Of a stretch of DNA of 64,000 nt, positions 1 through 8,578 are shown in pieces. Origin of the DNA: Pseudothauera lacus (GTDB lineage Bacteria; Pseudomonadota; Gammaproteobacteria; Burkholderiales; Rhodocyclaceae). The notes under the pieces were generated by a model, which saw only the letters and a program-made list of their open reading frames with translations, was not told the DNA's origin and ran no database searches. The DNA is taken from assembly GCF_003034845.1 (NCBI RefSeq), contig NZ_PZKC01000006.1:1-64000 (forward strand). The letters run 5' to 3'. The translations under genes were made by a program, and so were the position numbers. The stretch's first letter is position 1. Every line of letters begins with the position of its first letter.

Positions 1-2
1 TA

Positions 3-110
3 CCGACCACCGCCGCCCTGGTCTGCCTGGCCAGACGATTGCTGCGCACGGCGTTCGCCCTGTTCCGCACTCAAACGCAGTTCGACCCAGACAGGCTCTC
101 TCGTGCTTGA
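3..110 (+). pseudogene. 3' end of an IS110-family transposase (cut by window edge)
   Basis: The frame starting at base 3 is open to the left edge and ends at a TGA at 108-110. Its 35 residues contain ALVCLARRLLRTAFALFR followed by FDPDRL. This resembles the C-terminal tail of IS110/IS116/IS902 transposases, where an A-LARK-L--A---R segment precedes F-P. Only the tail is visible, so intactness cannot be judged. It could be the end of a complete IS lying mostly outside the window. The identification rests on a short motif. Confidence 0.45.
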
Positions 111-130
111 CCAGAACCATAGAATCTTGG

Positions 131-206
131 GGCGAACGGAGTACCCGTTTCCTGCGTCCGCTTTGCCACGCCCACGGCGGGGCTTACCTCGCTCAGGGCG
201 AACGGA
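131..206. repeat. Dispersed repeat, left inverted copy
   Basis: This segment contains GGCGAACGGAGTACCCG and ends with GCTCAGGGCGAACGGA. Its reverse complement recurs at 1367-1441. The first 27 bases are identical and the rest is roughly 80 percent alike with one indel. The two copies bracket the carbonic anhydrase and acetyltransferase genes. The GCTCAGGGCGAACGG core is a REP-like sequence that recurs in intergenic DNA of many GC-rich proteobacteria. Confidence 0.7.
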
Positions 207-268
207 ATAGCGTATTTCGTTGCCGGGTTAATAGAATCGAGCTTTCCAGCAGATCAGGAGCCTCCACC

Positions 269-811
269 GTGGCGATTCGCAAGTACCAGCAACACCTCCC
301 GCAACTGGGCGAGCGCGTCTTCGTCGACGCTTCTGCGGTGGTGATTGGTGATGTCGAATTGGGCGAGGACAGTTCGGTGTGGCCGATGACCGTGATCCGT
401 GGCGACATGCACCGCATCCGCATCGGTGCGCGCACCAGCGTGCAGGACGGCAGCGTGCTGCACGTCACCCACGCCGGACCGTTCAACCCGGACGGCTTTC
501 CGCTGATCATCGGCGATGAGGTGACGATCGGCCACAAGGTCACCCTGCATGGCTGCACCCTCGGCAACCGGATTCTGGTCGGCATGGGCAGCATCGTCAT
601 GGACGGCGCGGTGGTCGAGGACGAGGTGATAATTGGTGCCGGAAGCCTGGTACCGCCGGGCAAACGCCTGGAAAGCGGCTACCTGTACGTCGGCAGCCCG
701 GTGAAACAGGCGCGCCCGTTGACCGACAAGGAACGCAACTTCTTCAGCTACACGGCGGGTAACTACGTGAAGATCAAGGATCAGCACCTGGCAGAGGGTT
801 CTCAACTGTGA
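269..811 (+). CDS. Gamma-class carbonic anhydrase family protein
   Basis: The 180-residue protein is a left-handed beta-helix hexapeptide-repeat protein of the gamma carbonic anhydrase (YrdA/CaiE-like) family, probably cytoplasmic and trimeric. Hexapeptide-type turns run from about residue 20 to 140 (GDVELGEDSSVW, VIRGDMHRIRIG, SVQDGSVLHVTH, IGDEVTIGHKVTLHGC). The histidines in HVTH and IGHKVTLHGC are at the positions expected for metal ligands. The GTG at 269 is chosen because AGGAG at 256-260 precedes it by 8 bases and the family start motif follows. A longer frame from 107 would run through repeat DNA. The stop overlaps the next gene. Catalytic activity is not certain, since many family members have other or unknown roles. 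Confidence 0.9.
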   Translation: MAIRKYQQHLPQLGERVFVDASAVVIGDVELGEDSSVWPMTVIRGDMHRIRIGARTSVQDGSVLHVTHAGPFNPDGFPLIIGDEVTIGHKVTLHGCTLGNRILVGMGSIVMDGAVVEDEVIIGAGSLVPPGKRLESGYLYVGSPVKQARPLTDKERNFFSYTAGNYVKIKDQHLAEGSQL

Positions 812-1308
812 GCGGCGAGCCGATCATCCGCCCCATCGAGGTGGCCGACTTCGACCAGACCTGGCCGATCATCCGTGACGTGGTGCGGGCGCAGGAAACC
901 TATGCCTTCGATCCCGGCATGGATCGCGACACGGCCTGGAAGCTCTGGGTCGAACTGCCGCGCGCCACCTTCGTTGCCGAACTGGACGGGCAGATTCTCG
1001 GCACCTACTACATCAAGGCCAACGCTGCCGGGCCGGGCGATCATGTATGCAATTGCGGCTACATGACCGCACCCGCCGCCCGTGGCCGTGGCATCGCCAG
1101 CCGGCTCTGCGTCCATTCTCTGGAGATGGCACGCGAACTGGGCTTCAGCGCCATGCAGTTCAACAGCGTAGTGGCCACCAACACCGTTGCCGTTGCGTTG
1201 TGGCAAAAGCACGGCTTCGCCATCGTCGGCACCCTGCCAGGGGCCTACCGCCATGCGCGGCACGGGCTGGTGGATTGCCATGTGATGTTTCGTAGCTTGC
1301 TTGACTGA
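808..1308 (+). CDS. GNAT family N-acetyltransferase
   Basis: The 166-residue protein has the GNAT fold. A mid-protein strand (FVAELDGQILGTYYIKAN) is followed by the acetyl-CoA loop CGYMTAPAARGRGIASRLC (R-G-G-A type), and the C-terminal part carries NTVAVALWQKHGFAIVGTLPGAY, typical of motif B. It transfers an acetyl group to an unidentified amine or peptide substrate. The GTG start at 808 overlaps the TGA of the upstream gene (GTGA), so the two genes are probably translationally coupled. No substrate can be predicted from sequence alone. Confidence 0.9.
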   Translation: MSGEPIIRPIEVADFDQTWPIIRDVVRAQETYAFDPGMDRDTAWKLWVELPRATFVAELDGQILGTYYIKANAAGPGDHVCNCGYMTAPAARGRGIASRLCVHSLEMARELGFSAMQFNSVVATNTVAVALWQKHGFAIVGTLPGAYRHARHGLVDCHVMFRSLLD

Positions 1309-1366
1309 GAGATGTACGGCAGCAACTGCGCCTGCGCGTAACCCGAGCGAATGAGCAGGCACCACA

Positions 1367-1441
1367 TCCGTTCGGGCTGAGCGAAGCAAGCCCCGCCGCG
1401 GCGTGGCCGAGCAAACGCAGGAAACGGGTACTCCGTTCGCC
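1367..1441. repeat. Dispersed repeat, right inverted copy
   Basis: This is the reverse complement of the repeat at 131-206. With that copy it forms an inverted pair around the carbonic anhydrase/acetyltransferase unit. The repeat continues beyond 1441 as CCTGAGCCCGTCAAAGG, the inverted form of the common 'gacgggctcaggg' unit. Most of the 308-bp stretch between 1309 and 1616 is made of such repeats and shows no gene. Confidence 0.7.
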
Positions 1442-1556
1442 CTGAGCCCGTCAAAGGGCACTTGATGGCAGTGTCTTCGAACAGGCTTCGACGAGCTCAG
1501 GGCGGGCGGGAGAGCCTGTTTCACAGACTCGCCTTGCCACGCCCCCGGTGTGCGAA
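1442..1556. repeat. REP-like intergenic repeat units
   Basis: The segment has CCTGAGCCCGTCAAAGG at its left and CTTCGACGAGCTCAGGGCG near 1490, which are opposite orientations of one motif. It continues with CTTGCCACGCCC and GCGAACGG near 1530-1560, echoing the inner part of the flanking repeats. It can fold locally and lies just after the end of the convergent chemoreceptor gene. It is probably a REP-type palindromic cluster. Confidence 0.5.
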
Positions 1557-1616
1557 CGGTTGCGGCTGTCTCCTGAGGGGGATGGGCGCCACGCTCGGAA
1601 CGGCGCCCATCCCCTT

Positions 1617-3239
1617 TCAGTAACGGAACCTGGCAATCGTGCGATTCAGGTCCTCGGCAATGCTCTCCAGTGCGCGCGCGGAGTCGGCGGTGCTCATCAC
1701 CGTGGCGCTGGTCTCCTCGACCATCTGTGCCACGCTTTCGACCTGCTGGGCAATCGCCGTGCTGGCGGTGCTCTGTTCGTGGGTCGCCAGGGCCACGTCC
1801 TTCGCGCGTTCAAGCGTCTCGACCGCGCCGTTGCGGATCAGGTCCAGCGAGCCGGCGGCATTGCGCGTCAATGCCACCCCGTTCTCGACCAGCGGCAGGG
1901 CGGCGTCCATGGCTTCGATCGCGCCCCCCGTCTCGCCCTGCATGGCCTTGACCATTTCGTCGATCTTCACCGTCGCCAACGCCGTGCGCTCGGCCAGGCC
2001 GCGCACTTCATCGGCCACCACCGCAAAGCCACGGCCCTGTTCCCCAGCGCGGGCCGCCTCGATGGCGGCATTGAGAGCGAGCAGATTGGTCTGGGCGGCG
2101 ATTTCCTTGATGACGTTGGTAATCGACGATATTTCATCCGCCCGCCCGCCCAGGAGTCGAATCCGTTGTGCCGCCGAGCTCACGCTCTCGGCGATGCGGC
2201 TGATCTCTTCGGCAGCGCTGCGCACGGTGCCAGCCCCTTCCTCTGCGCGGGCCACCGCCTGATCGGAGTTGCTCTCGGTTTCCCTGGCGCTGTCGGAGAT
2301 GTGGTTGACGCTGACGGTGAGTTCCTCGATCGCCGCGGCCATTGCGGCGGTGGCGTCCGACTGGGTGCGCGAGGCCAGCGCAACCTGACCGGCCGCTTCG
2401 GAGATGTGCTTGGCGCTGTCGCCCAGCGTGCGCGCAGTGCCACCCAGCCCACGCATGATGTCGCGCAGGCCACTCAGCATGTGCCCGAGGGACGAGAGCA
2501 TGCTGCCCGCCGGAGGCTCGCCGAGATCGACCGTCAGGTCACCCCCGCTGGCGCGTTCCATGAGAACCATCACACTGGCCGGCTCGCCGCCGATCTGCCT
2601 GAGTATGGTGCGCGCAATCGCCCACACCAGGCCACCGACGACGGACAGCGCGAGGGCAATGACCACGGTAACCTTGAGCAGCTGTTGTTTGAATACCGCA
2701 TCCAGGTCGTCGATGTAGAGCCCGGTACCGATTACCCAGTCCCATGGGGCAAACAGGGCCAGATGCTGCAGCTTTTCGACCTGTTCGTCGCTGCCGGGCT
2801 TGGGCGTCAGCGTGCTGGTGAAGCCATCGCCCTGCACCGCTGCCGCAACCAGGTTGCGAACGGTATGGCGCCCGGAACGATCCTGCCGGTCTGCATGACT
2901 GACCCCTTCGTATTCCGGACGGATGGGATGGACCACCCCCATGTAGGCGCGGTCATACACGTAGTAGTACTCGTTGCCGAGATAGCGCAGGCTGCGCAGC
3001 ACCTTCTTTGCTTCGTCCTGCGCTTGCGCCCGGCTCAGCTCGCCGCGCTGCTCACGCTCGTGAAAACCGGCCGCAGCAGTGCGGGCGATATCGATCGCCG
3101 CGCGCAGGGTGGCCTTGCGGTCTTCCAGCAGCTGCGCTTTCAGGTGCGAAACCTGAAATGCAGCCAGCACCAGCATTCCCAGCATCGCTGCAACCACCGA
3201 GAGCAGCAGACGCCCTCTCAGGCTCATTGATCCCAACAT
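1617..3239 (-). CDS. Methyl-accepting chemotaxis protein with Cache_2 sensor
   Basis: This 540-residue inner-membrane chemoreceptor has a first transmembrane helix (about residues 9-28), a periplasmic Cache_2-type domain (about 35-180, with [11 protein letters not shown] and [13 protein letters not shown]) and a second helix (about 190-212). A HAMP-like linker and a long cytoplasmic signalling domain follow. The signalling hairpin tip is readable as [21 protein letters not shown] followed by [12 protein letters not shown]. It would signal to CheA/CheW, as is known for the family. There is no C-terminal CheR-binding pentapeptide, since the protein ends NRTIARFRY. The ligand is unknown; Cache_2 receptors often bind small organic acids. 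A second Met at residue 5 is an alternative start. Confidence 0.95.
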   Translation of the reverse strand: MLGSMSLRGRLLLSVVAAMLGMLVLAAFQVSHLKAQLLEDRKATLRAAIDIARTAAAGFHEREQRGELSRAQAQDEAKKVLRSLRYLGNEYYYVYDRAYMGVVHPIRPEYEGVSHADRQDRSGRHTVRNLVAAAVQGDGFTSTLTPKPGSDEQVEKLQHLALFAPWDWVIGTGLYIDDLDAVFKQQLLKVTVVIALALSVVGGLVWAIARTILRQIGGEPASVMVLMERASGGDLTVDLGEPPAGSMLSSLGHMLSGLRDIMRGLGGTARTLGDSAKHISEAAGQVALASRTQSDATAAMAAAIEELTVSVNHISDSARETESNSDQAVARAEEGAGTVRSAAEEISRIAESVSSAAQRIRLLGGRADEISSITNVIKEIAAQTNLLALNAAIEAARAGEQGRGFAVVADEVRGLAERTALATVKIDEMVKAMQGETGGAIEAMDAALPLVENGVALTRNAAGSLDLIRNGAVETLERAKDVALATHEQSTASTAIAQQVESVAQMVEETSATVMSTADSARALESIAEDLNRTIARFRY

Positions 3240-3351
3240 GGCCGCCCCTCCAGATCTGGTCAGTTTTTATTACAGCCAACGCCCATTGCGGAGACGTTTG
3301 CCGCAGCTCCCGTGAGTTAGTTCTAGCAGGCATACCCATGTTGACGCCAGC

Positions 3352-3520
3352 CTAGCAGCCTGTCGGACTTGAGACTGATCTGCTGCGCCAGTGGGAGAAG
3401 CGCTCCATATCCGACCGCTTTCTCGTTGCATAGAACCACTATGCGCCTCGACAACGGCCGAATCTGGCCTCGCTTTCCCACTCGGCTCGCGACGATCGCT
3501 CAAGCCCGACAGACTGCTAG
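3352..3520. repeat. MITE-like long imperfect hairpin element
   Basis: Terminal inverted repeats of 23 bp, near-identical, lie at 3352-3374 (CTAGCAGCCTGTCGGACTTG) and 3498-3520. The two arms stay complementary through most of the interior, and the fold has its apex around GCATAGAACCACTATGC near 3429-3445. There is no open reading frame with family resemblance. Size and structure suggest a non-autonomous MITE or a large cruciform repeat. It occupies most of the gap between the chemoreceptor and patatin genes (3240-3669). Confidence 0.6.
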
Positions 3521-3669
3521 ACAGCTATCCGCGCAACTGAAGGCATCTATCGGCAGGAAGGTGGATCAACTTTAGGGCCGGCTGGCGACTGCTCCCCCCG
3601 CCCGCCGGGGGCGGGCGATGCCACAGGCCAGTATGCAGGCCGAAGATGACAAGCCGACAGGCGGAAGCC

Positions 3670-5880
3670 TCAGTACGGCTGCCCGAAGAGCAGGTAGTAG
3701 CGCGGCTCCCCCACCCGCGAGGCGTAGGCGACGCCGAGGTAGAGCGGGCCGAGCACGGTGTCGGCGCCGAGGAACAGCGCCAGCGAACTGCGGTTGCCGG
3801 GCGAGGGGCGGTCGAGGGCGTAGTTGCGCAGCGCGGCCCATTCCACCGTGCCGCCGAGGTAGACCCCGCGGCCAATCATCTCCGGCAGGGTGTTGATGCG
3901 GCGGTAATAGGACAGGCTGCCCAGCGCCACCTGGTCGGCGGCCAGTTCGCCGTAGCGGTAGCCGGACAGGCGGAACAGCCCGCCCAGGGTGTAACGCCCG
4001 GCGGCGGGCAGTTCGCGGTCCGGGCTGCCGGCGAGGAGGAAGTTGACGAGGACGCTGTGCGGCCCCGATGAGGCCGCCCAGATGGCGTCGAAGGCGGCGT
4101 AGCGGTAGTCGAGATCGCTGCCGAAACGGGCGTCGTGCCATTCGCCGAGCACGCTGGCGCTGTAGCCGCGGCGCGGGAAGAAGGGACTGTCGAGGCGGTC
4201 GATCACCGCCGCCAGGCGCAGCTTGCCATGCTCGGTGCGCTGGCGCGGATAGACGTCTGCGCCGCTGACCACCTCGCCCTTTTCGCGCCCGCGGTGCCAG
4301 CCCAGGCGCAGTTCGCCCCACTCTCCCAGCTCGTAGCCGAGATCGACACCGGCGGTGCCCTCGCGCACGCGGAAGTCGGCAAGCTTGCGGCCGTCCTGAT
4401 ACACCGGCACGGTGCGGCTGCCGACCTGCAGCACGGGGGCGACGAACCACGAACTGCGCAGCCCGAGGGGCTGATAGAGCTCGCCGCGCAGGCGGTTGCT
4501 GGTACCGAGGTGGAGATCGAGATTGAGGCGGCCGTCCCAGGGGTTTATCCAGCGCCGCGACAGTCCGGCGTAGAGGCCGACCGCGCCGTCGCCTTCGAAG
4601 TCGGCGGCAAACCCGCCGCCGAAGCGCAGGTAGTTGGGCCCCCAGGACTTTTCCACCGCCTCCACCTTGAGGCGGCCGTAAGCGCCATCGCGCTCGACGC
4701 GGTAGCGCAGGCGTTCGAAGTCGCCGCCGGCGTAGAGGCGTTCGAGGTCGTTTTCCAGGCGCCGGCTGTCGAGCGCCACGCCGGTGCGCTGACGCAGGCC
4801 GGCCAGTACGCCGTGCTCGGGGACGTAGCGCAGGCCTTCGACCTCGACCGCGGTGATGATCGGCGCCGGGCGCCGCAGGCGGGTCTGGCGCTGGGCCTGC
4901 CAGCGCGCGTAGCTGTCGGCATCGACGGCAAAGCGCGCGAGTTGATCGGCGGCCGCACGTGCGGCCCGCTCGCCGAGCGGGATGGTCTCCAGCACGCGGC
5001 CGAAGTCGCGCGAGCTGATGTCGCCGAGCTCCACTTCCACCAGCGCGTCGCCGGCGCCGAGGCGACCGAGCTGCTGCTGGACGTTCTGCTCCAGGGCAAG
5101 GTTGATGGCCTGCAGGACGATGTCGGTGGCGGTGGTGAGGCGTTCGCGGCTGAGCGGCGGCGTGCCGAGATTGACCGCGATGACGTGCTCGCCGCACAGC
5201 TCGCGGCCGACATCGACGGGCAGATTCATCACCAGGCCACCATCGACGAGCAGGCGGCCGTCGTGCTCAATGGGCAGAAACACCCCCGGCACCGCCATGC
5301 TGGCGCGCATCGCGCGCCACAGCGGGCCGCCGTTCATCACCACCATCGCGCCGCTTTCCAGATCGGTGGCGATGGCGCGAAAGGGCAGCGCCAGGGTGTC
5401 GAAGCTGCTGCGCGACTCGGCATCGCCGGCAAGCCCGGTAAGAAAGCGGTCGAGCTGCTGGCCGGCGATGGCGCTGAGCGGCAGCAGGAAGCCCTCGGGC
5501 CCGTAGCCCATGGTGATCGCCGAGCGGTTGCCGGCCGCATCGAGCTTCTCGCGGAAGGGCTGGCGGTCGCGCGGCAGGGTGTTGAGGAACATCTCGTCCC
5601 AGTCGGCCTCGCGTACGCGGCGCTCCATCTCCTCCACGGAGAGGCCGGAGGCGTAGGCGCCGCCGACGATGGCGCCCATGCTGGTGCCGACCACGCAGTC
5701 GACCGGCACGCGCAGCTCTTCGAGCACCTTCAGCACGCCGAGGTGAGCCACCCCGCGCGCACCGCCGCCAGAGAGCACCAGCGCCACGCCGCGCACCTCC
5801 GTCCCGGCCGTCGCGGCGGCCACCGGCAGCGCCGCCAGCGCGCCCAGCGCCAGCGCCGTCAACAACGCAGCGACACGCAT
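3670..5880 (-). CDS. Patatin-like phospholipase with POTRA and outer-membrane barrel (PlpD/type Vd type)
   Basis: The 736-residue protein has an N-terminal signal peptide (about residues 1-24) and a patatin domain with oxyanion motif GGGARG (38-43), nucleophile motif GTSMG (Ser67) and catalytic DGG (Asp213). A POTRA-like region follows (about 325-400), and then a C-terminal Omp85/BamA-type 16-strand barrel ending in LLFGQPY, with a terminal aromatic residue. This order is that of type Vd autotransporters such as PlpD of Pseudomonas: a lipase exported through, or displayed on, its own barrel. The ATG at 5880 is chosen because it begins the signal peptide. It overlaps the upstream gene's stop as TGATG, which implies coupling. 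Confidence 0.92.
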   Translation of the reverse strand: MRVAALLTALALGALAALPVAAATAGTEVRGVALVLSGGGARGVAHLGVLKVLEELRVPVDCVVGTSMGAIVGGAYASGLSVEEMERRVREADWDEMFLNTLPRDRQPFREKLDAAGNRSAITMGYGPEGFLLPLSAIAGQQLDRFLTGLAGDAESRSSFDTLALPFRAIATDLESGAMVVMNGGPLWRAMRASMAVPGVFLPIEHDGRLLVDGGLVMNLPVDVGRELCGEHVIAVNLGTPPLSRERLTTATDIVLQAINLALEQNVQQQLGRLGAGDALVEVELGDISSRDFGRVLETIPLGERAARAAADQLARFAVDADSYARWQAQRQTRLRRPAPIITAVEVEGLRYVPEHGVLAGLRQRTGVALDSRRLENDLERLYAGGDFERLRYRVERDGAYGRLKVEAVEKSWGPNYLRFGGGFAADFEGDGAVGLYAGLSRRWINPWDGRLNLDLHLGTSNRLRGELYQPLGLRSSWFVAPVLQVGSRTVPVYQDGRKLADFRVREGTAGVDLGYELGEWGELRLGWHRGREKGEVVSGADVYPRQRTEHGKLRLAAVIDRLDSPFFPRRGYSASVLGEWHDARFGSDLDYRYAAFDAIWAASSGPHSVLVNFLLAGSPDRELPAAGRYTLGGLFRLSGYRYGELAADQVALGSLSYYRRINTLPEMIGRGVYLGGTVEWAALRNYALDRPSPGNRSSLALFLGADTVLGPLYLGVAYASRVGEPRYYLLFGQPY

Positions 5881-7052
5881 CAGGGAGTCATCCTGCGCAG
5901 CACCCGCTCGGCACTGTCGGCCAGCGCGGCAAGCGCTTCGAGGCGCGCACGCTTGCCGCGCCCCTGCCCCCACAGCAACTGGCTGCCCGCCCCGGCAAGC
6001 AAACCCACCCACCACAGGTGCGCACCAGCCAGGGCCAGTCGGCTGGCGCCTGCGGAAAGGAGGATCTCCGCCGTGCGCGCACCGAAATCCTCGCTGCGCG
6101 CCTCCAGCGGACGCGAACGGTCGGCAAAGCTCGCCAGGGCGAGAAAGGCCAGCCCCGCCCGTCCGGTCAGCCAGGTACTGGCCGGCGCCCCTGCCGGCGC
6201 AGCGGCCACACCGCTGGCCGAAGCCAGCACCGCCTCCACCGCTGCGGCATCGAGCGTGCCCTCGCGCGCCTGCTCGGCAATCGCGCGCAGCAGCAGCTCG
6301 GCAGCCAGCTCCGCCACCGGCGCCGGCGCAATGTCGTCATGGCGGGCAAGCGCCGCCTCCAGATGGGCGAGGGACTCCTCCGCGCGCGCCTGCAGCGCCG
6401 CGGCCGGCAGACCGGCACCATCCTCCACCACCAGTGCACCGGCGGCGAAGCGGGCGCAATGGCCGGCGGGCAGCTGGCCGCCGTTGAGCCAATCAACAAA
6501 GGCCGGCCGCAACCACTCCGTGCCGCCGCCATCGACCACCCGCGGCGGCACCGCGCGGCCACCACGCAGCTCGGCGTAACGCTGCGCCTGCGCGGCAATG
6601 CGCGCCGCCTGGGCGGCGAAATCGGCCTCGCTGAGGGCCGCGGCATCAAGGCTGGCACCAACGGTGCCAACCACGGCGCCGAAGGCGCCCCCCACTGCCG
6701 CACCCAGCGGCGCCGCCAACGTCTGCGCCCCCGCCAGCCCGGTCGCCGCGCGCCCCAGCGCCGTGCCGGAGCCCTGCAGTACGCGCGCGCCCAAGCCGCC
6801 GCCTTGCTCGCCACGCCCGTGCGCATTCTGGTCGAGGGCGCGGGCCGCAGCGCTGAGACCGCAGGCGGTATCACCAAGCGCCCGCGCCGCCACCCGCGCC
6901 GCCTCACCCACGCCATCGGCAACCGCCTCCTGCACCGCCCCCTTGCGACGGCCGAGTTCGTGCGCACCGCTGGCTGCGGCGTTCAACGAAGTCTTCAGCA
7001 ACTGGCGGGCCAGCCTGCCGGCACGGCGGGCCTTGTCGGGGAGATCGGACAT
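5880..7052 (-). CDS. Hypothetical Ala/Gly-rich protein coupled to patatin gene
   Basis: No family is recognised for this 390-residue protein. Residues about 100-150 form a glycine-zipper-like, weakly hydrophobic stretch (LAAPLGAAVGGAFGAVVGTVGASL), which could insert in or contact membrane. The rest is alanine-rich helix with a central segment (WLRPAFVDWLNGGQLP) and a hydrophobic C-terminal stretch near residue 345. There is no signal peptide. It ends in a TGATG overlap with the patatin start, so the two are probably co-expressed. A role in lipid or envelope handling is possible only by association. Confidence 0.7.
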   Translation of the reverse strand: MSDLPDKARRAGRLARQLLKTSLNAAASGAHELGRRKGAVQEAVADGVGEAARVAARALGDTACGLSAAARALDQNAHGRGEQGGGLGARVLQGSGTALGRAATGLAGAQTLAAPLGAAVGGAFGAVVGTVGASLDAAALSEADFAAQAARIAAQAQRYAELRGGRAVPPRVVDGGGTEWLRPAFVDWLNGGQLPAGHCARFAAGALVVEDGAGLPAAALQARAEESLAHLEAALARHDDIAPAPVAELAAELLLRAIAEQAREGTLDAAAVEAVLASASGVAAAPAGAPASTWLTGRAGLAFLALASFADRSRPLEARSEDFGARTAEILLSAGASRLALAGAHLWWVGLLAGAGSQLLWGQGRGKRARLEALAALADSAERVLRRMTP

Positions 7053-7176
7053 GGATTCAGGTTAACGGGGCATTCAGGTCAACAACGGGCGCGCACTCGG
7101 GCACACCATTCTGCCGTGGGACAACGCGGACAGCGGAACGATCACTGCCGGATGCCGCGGCCGGGCACTGGTGGGA

Positions 7177-8163
7177 TTATCCACCACCCTCTCCGCGCTC
7201 GCAGGCTTGCATTTCTCGCCGCAGCGCCAGCGCCGCGCCCTTGAGCCCCAGCCAGGGATCCTTGACCAGACTCACCGGCAATGCCGCCATCCACGCCGCG
7301 AAGCGGCCCTTGTCGGCAAAGGCGGTGCAGAAGGTGGCGGCATCGAGGAGTTCGCCCAGCTGCGGGGCGATGCCGCCGGCGACATGGACGCCGCCGCGTG
7401 CACCGGTGGCGAGCGCCAGATCGCCGGTGACCTGGCCGAGAAGTTCGACGAACAGGGCGACCGCCGCCGCGGCCGCGCTGTCGCCGGCGCGGGCGGCGGC
7501 AACCACCCCGGCGGCGTCGGGCGCGGGGCCCGGCCGCTGGTCATGGCGTTCGCGGCAGAAGGCGTGAAGGGCCTCGATGCCGGCCCCCGAGAGCAGGCGT
7601 TCCACCGAGACCCGCCCGTGGCGGGCACGCATGAAGGCGAGCAGCTCGTCCTGCACGGCATTGCGCGGGGCGAAGGCGATGTGGCCACCCTCGGTGCTGC
7701 AGGCCTGCACGGTGCCGTCGTCATGCACGGCGCCAAAGGCGACGCCGAAGCCGGTACCGGCACCGACCAGCAGACGCAGCCCGGCGGCGTTGGCGGCGCC
7801 ACGCTGGAGCACGCGCACACCGTCATCGCAGAGGGTGTCGACACCGTACACCGCGGCCTCGAAATCGTTGAACAGGCGCAGCGCGCTGCAGCGGTAGCGG
7901 GCCTGCAGCGTCGCGGCGCAGATGTCCCAGCCACGGTTGGTGAGCTGCACGCGCCCGTCGCCGACGGGCCCAGCCACGGCGAGCGCCACTGGCAGCCCGG
8001 CGAGATGGGCGCCGCCATAGGCATCGAGCACGGCCTCGAAGCTGGGGAAGTCGGCGTTGCGGAAGCTGCGCAAGGCGCTCAATGCGCAGGCGCCGCTGGC
8101 GTCGACGGCGACCAGCGCGAGACGGCTGTTGGTGCCGCCGATGTCGCCGGCCAGCACCTTCAT
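7177..8163 (-). CDS. glk: Glucokinase
   Basis: The 328-residue cytoplasmic enzyme phosphorylates glucose with ATP to glucose-6-phosphate. The N-terminal phosphate-binding motif is GDIGGTNSRLAL (about 6-17). LLVGAGTGFGVAFG and CSTEGGHIAF follow in the central part; the STEGGH segment holds the catalytic-region residues of bacterial Glk. The ATG at 8163 is preferred because it gives the usual family length and begins right at the motif; an upstream in-frame start would add 46 residues without homology. It sits at the edge of the glycogen block and would recycle glucose released from glycogen. Confidence 0.93.
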   Translation of the reverse strand: MKVLAGDIGGTNSRLALVAVDASGACALSALRSFRNADFPSFEAVLDAYGGAHLAGLPVALAVAGPVGDGRVQLTNRGWDICAATLQARYRCSALRLFNDFEAAVYGVDTLCDDGVRVLQRGAANAAGLRLLVGAGTGFGVAFGAVHDDGTVQACSTEGGHIAFAPRNAVQDELLAFMRARHGRVSVERLLSGAGIEALHAFCRERHDQRPGPAPDAAGVVAAARAGDSAAAAAVALFVELLGQVTGDLALATGARGGVHVAGGIAPQLGELLDAATFCTAFADKGRFAAWMAALPVSLVKDPWLGLKGAALALRREMQACERGEGGG

Positions 8164-8315
8164 GCGCCACCCCGCCGGCAACGCGGGCAACGCCGGCAGG
8201 CGGCAGCAAAAACCGTCCTTGCCGCCGGGCCATTCGTCTGCTGCAATGAAGCGGTACGCAGAAGCCGGCAGCGGATCCGCCAGCCGGCCCCTTTCAGCCA
8301 CCGAGGAGGAAAACC

Positions 8316-8573
8316 ATGGTCAGCAAGTCCGCCGCCGCCAAACCGTCCGCCCCCCCCGCAGCCCCCGCCGCTAAGCCGCGCGCGCGCAAGCGCAGCAACG
8401 CCGCAGCCGGCACGCTCAACGCCGAGCAGCGCAGCCACTACGTCGAGGTGGCGGCCTACTACATTGCCGAACGGCGCAACTTCACCCCCGGCGACCCGAT
8501 GGCGGACTGGCTGGAGGCCGAAGCGGAGATCGACCGCCTGCTCTCCAGCGGGCACTTCGGTACGGCTCACTAG
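8316..8573 (+). CDS. Small DUF2934-domain protein
   Basis: The 85-residue protein has a lysine/alanine/proline-rich N-terminus (residues 1-33), then a DUF2934-like core with VAAYYIAERRNF and DPMADWLEAEAEID. That core is a short helical domain often found near glycogen and stress genes in proteobacteria. A strong ribosome site (GAGGAGG) precedes the ATG. It is flanked by glk and glgB, both on the other strand, and only a few bases separate its stop from the end of glgB. The function is unknown. Confidence 0.85.
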   Translation: MVSKSAAAKPSAPPAAPAAKPRARKRSNAAAGTLNAEQRSHYVEVAAYYIAERRNFTPGDPMADWLEAEAEIDRLLSSGHFGTAH

Positions 8574-8578
8574 ATCGT

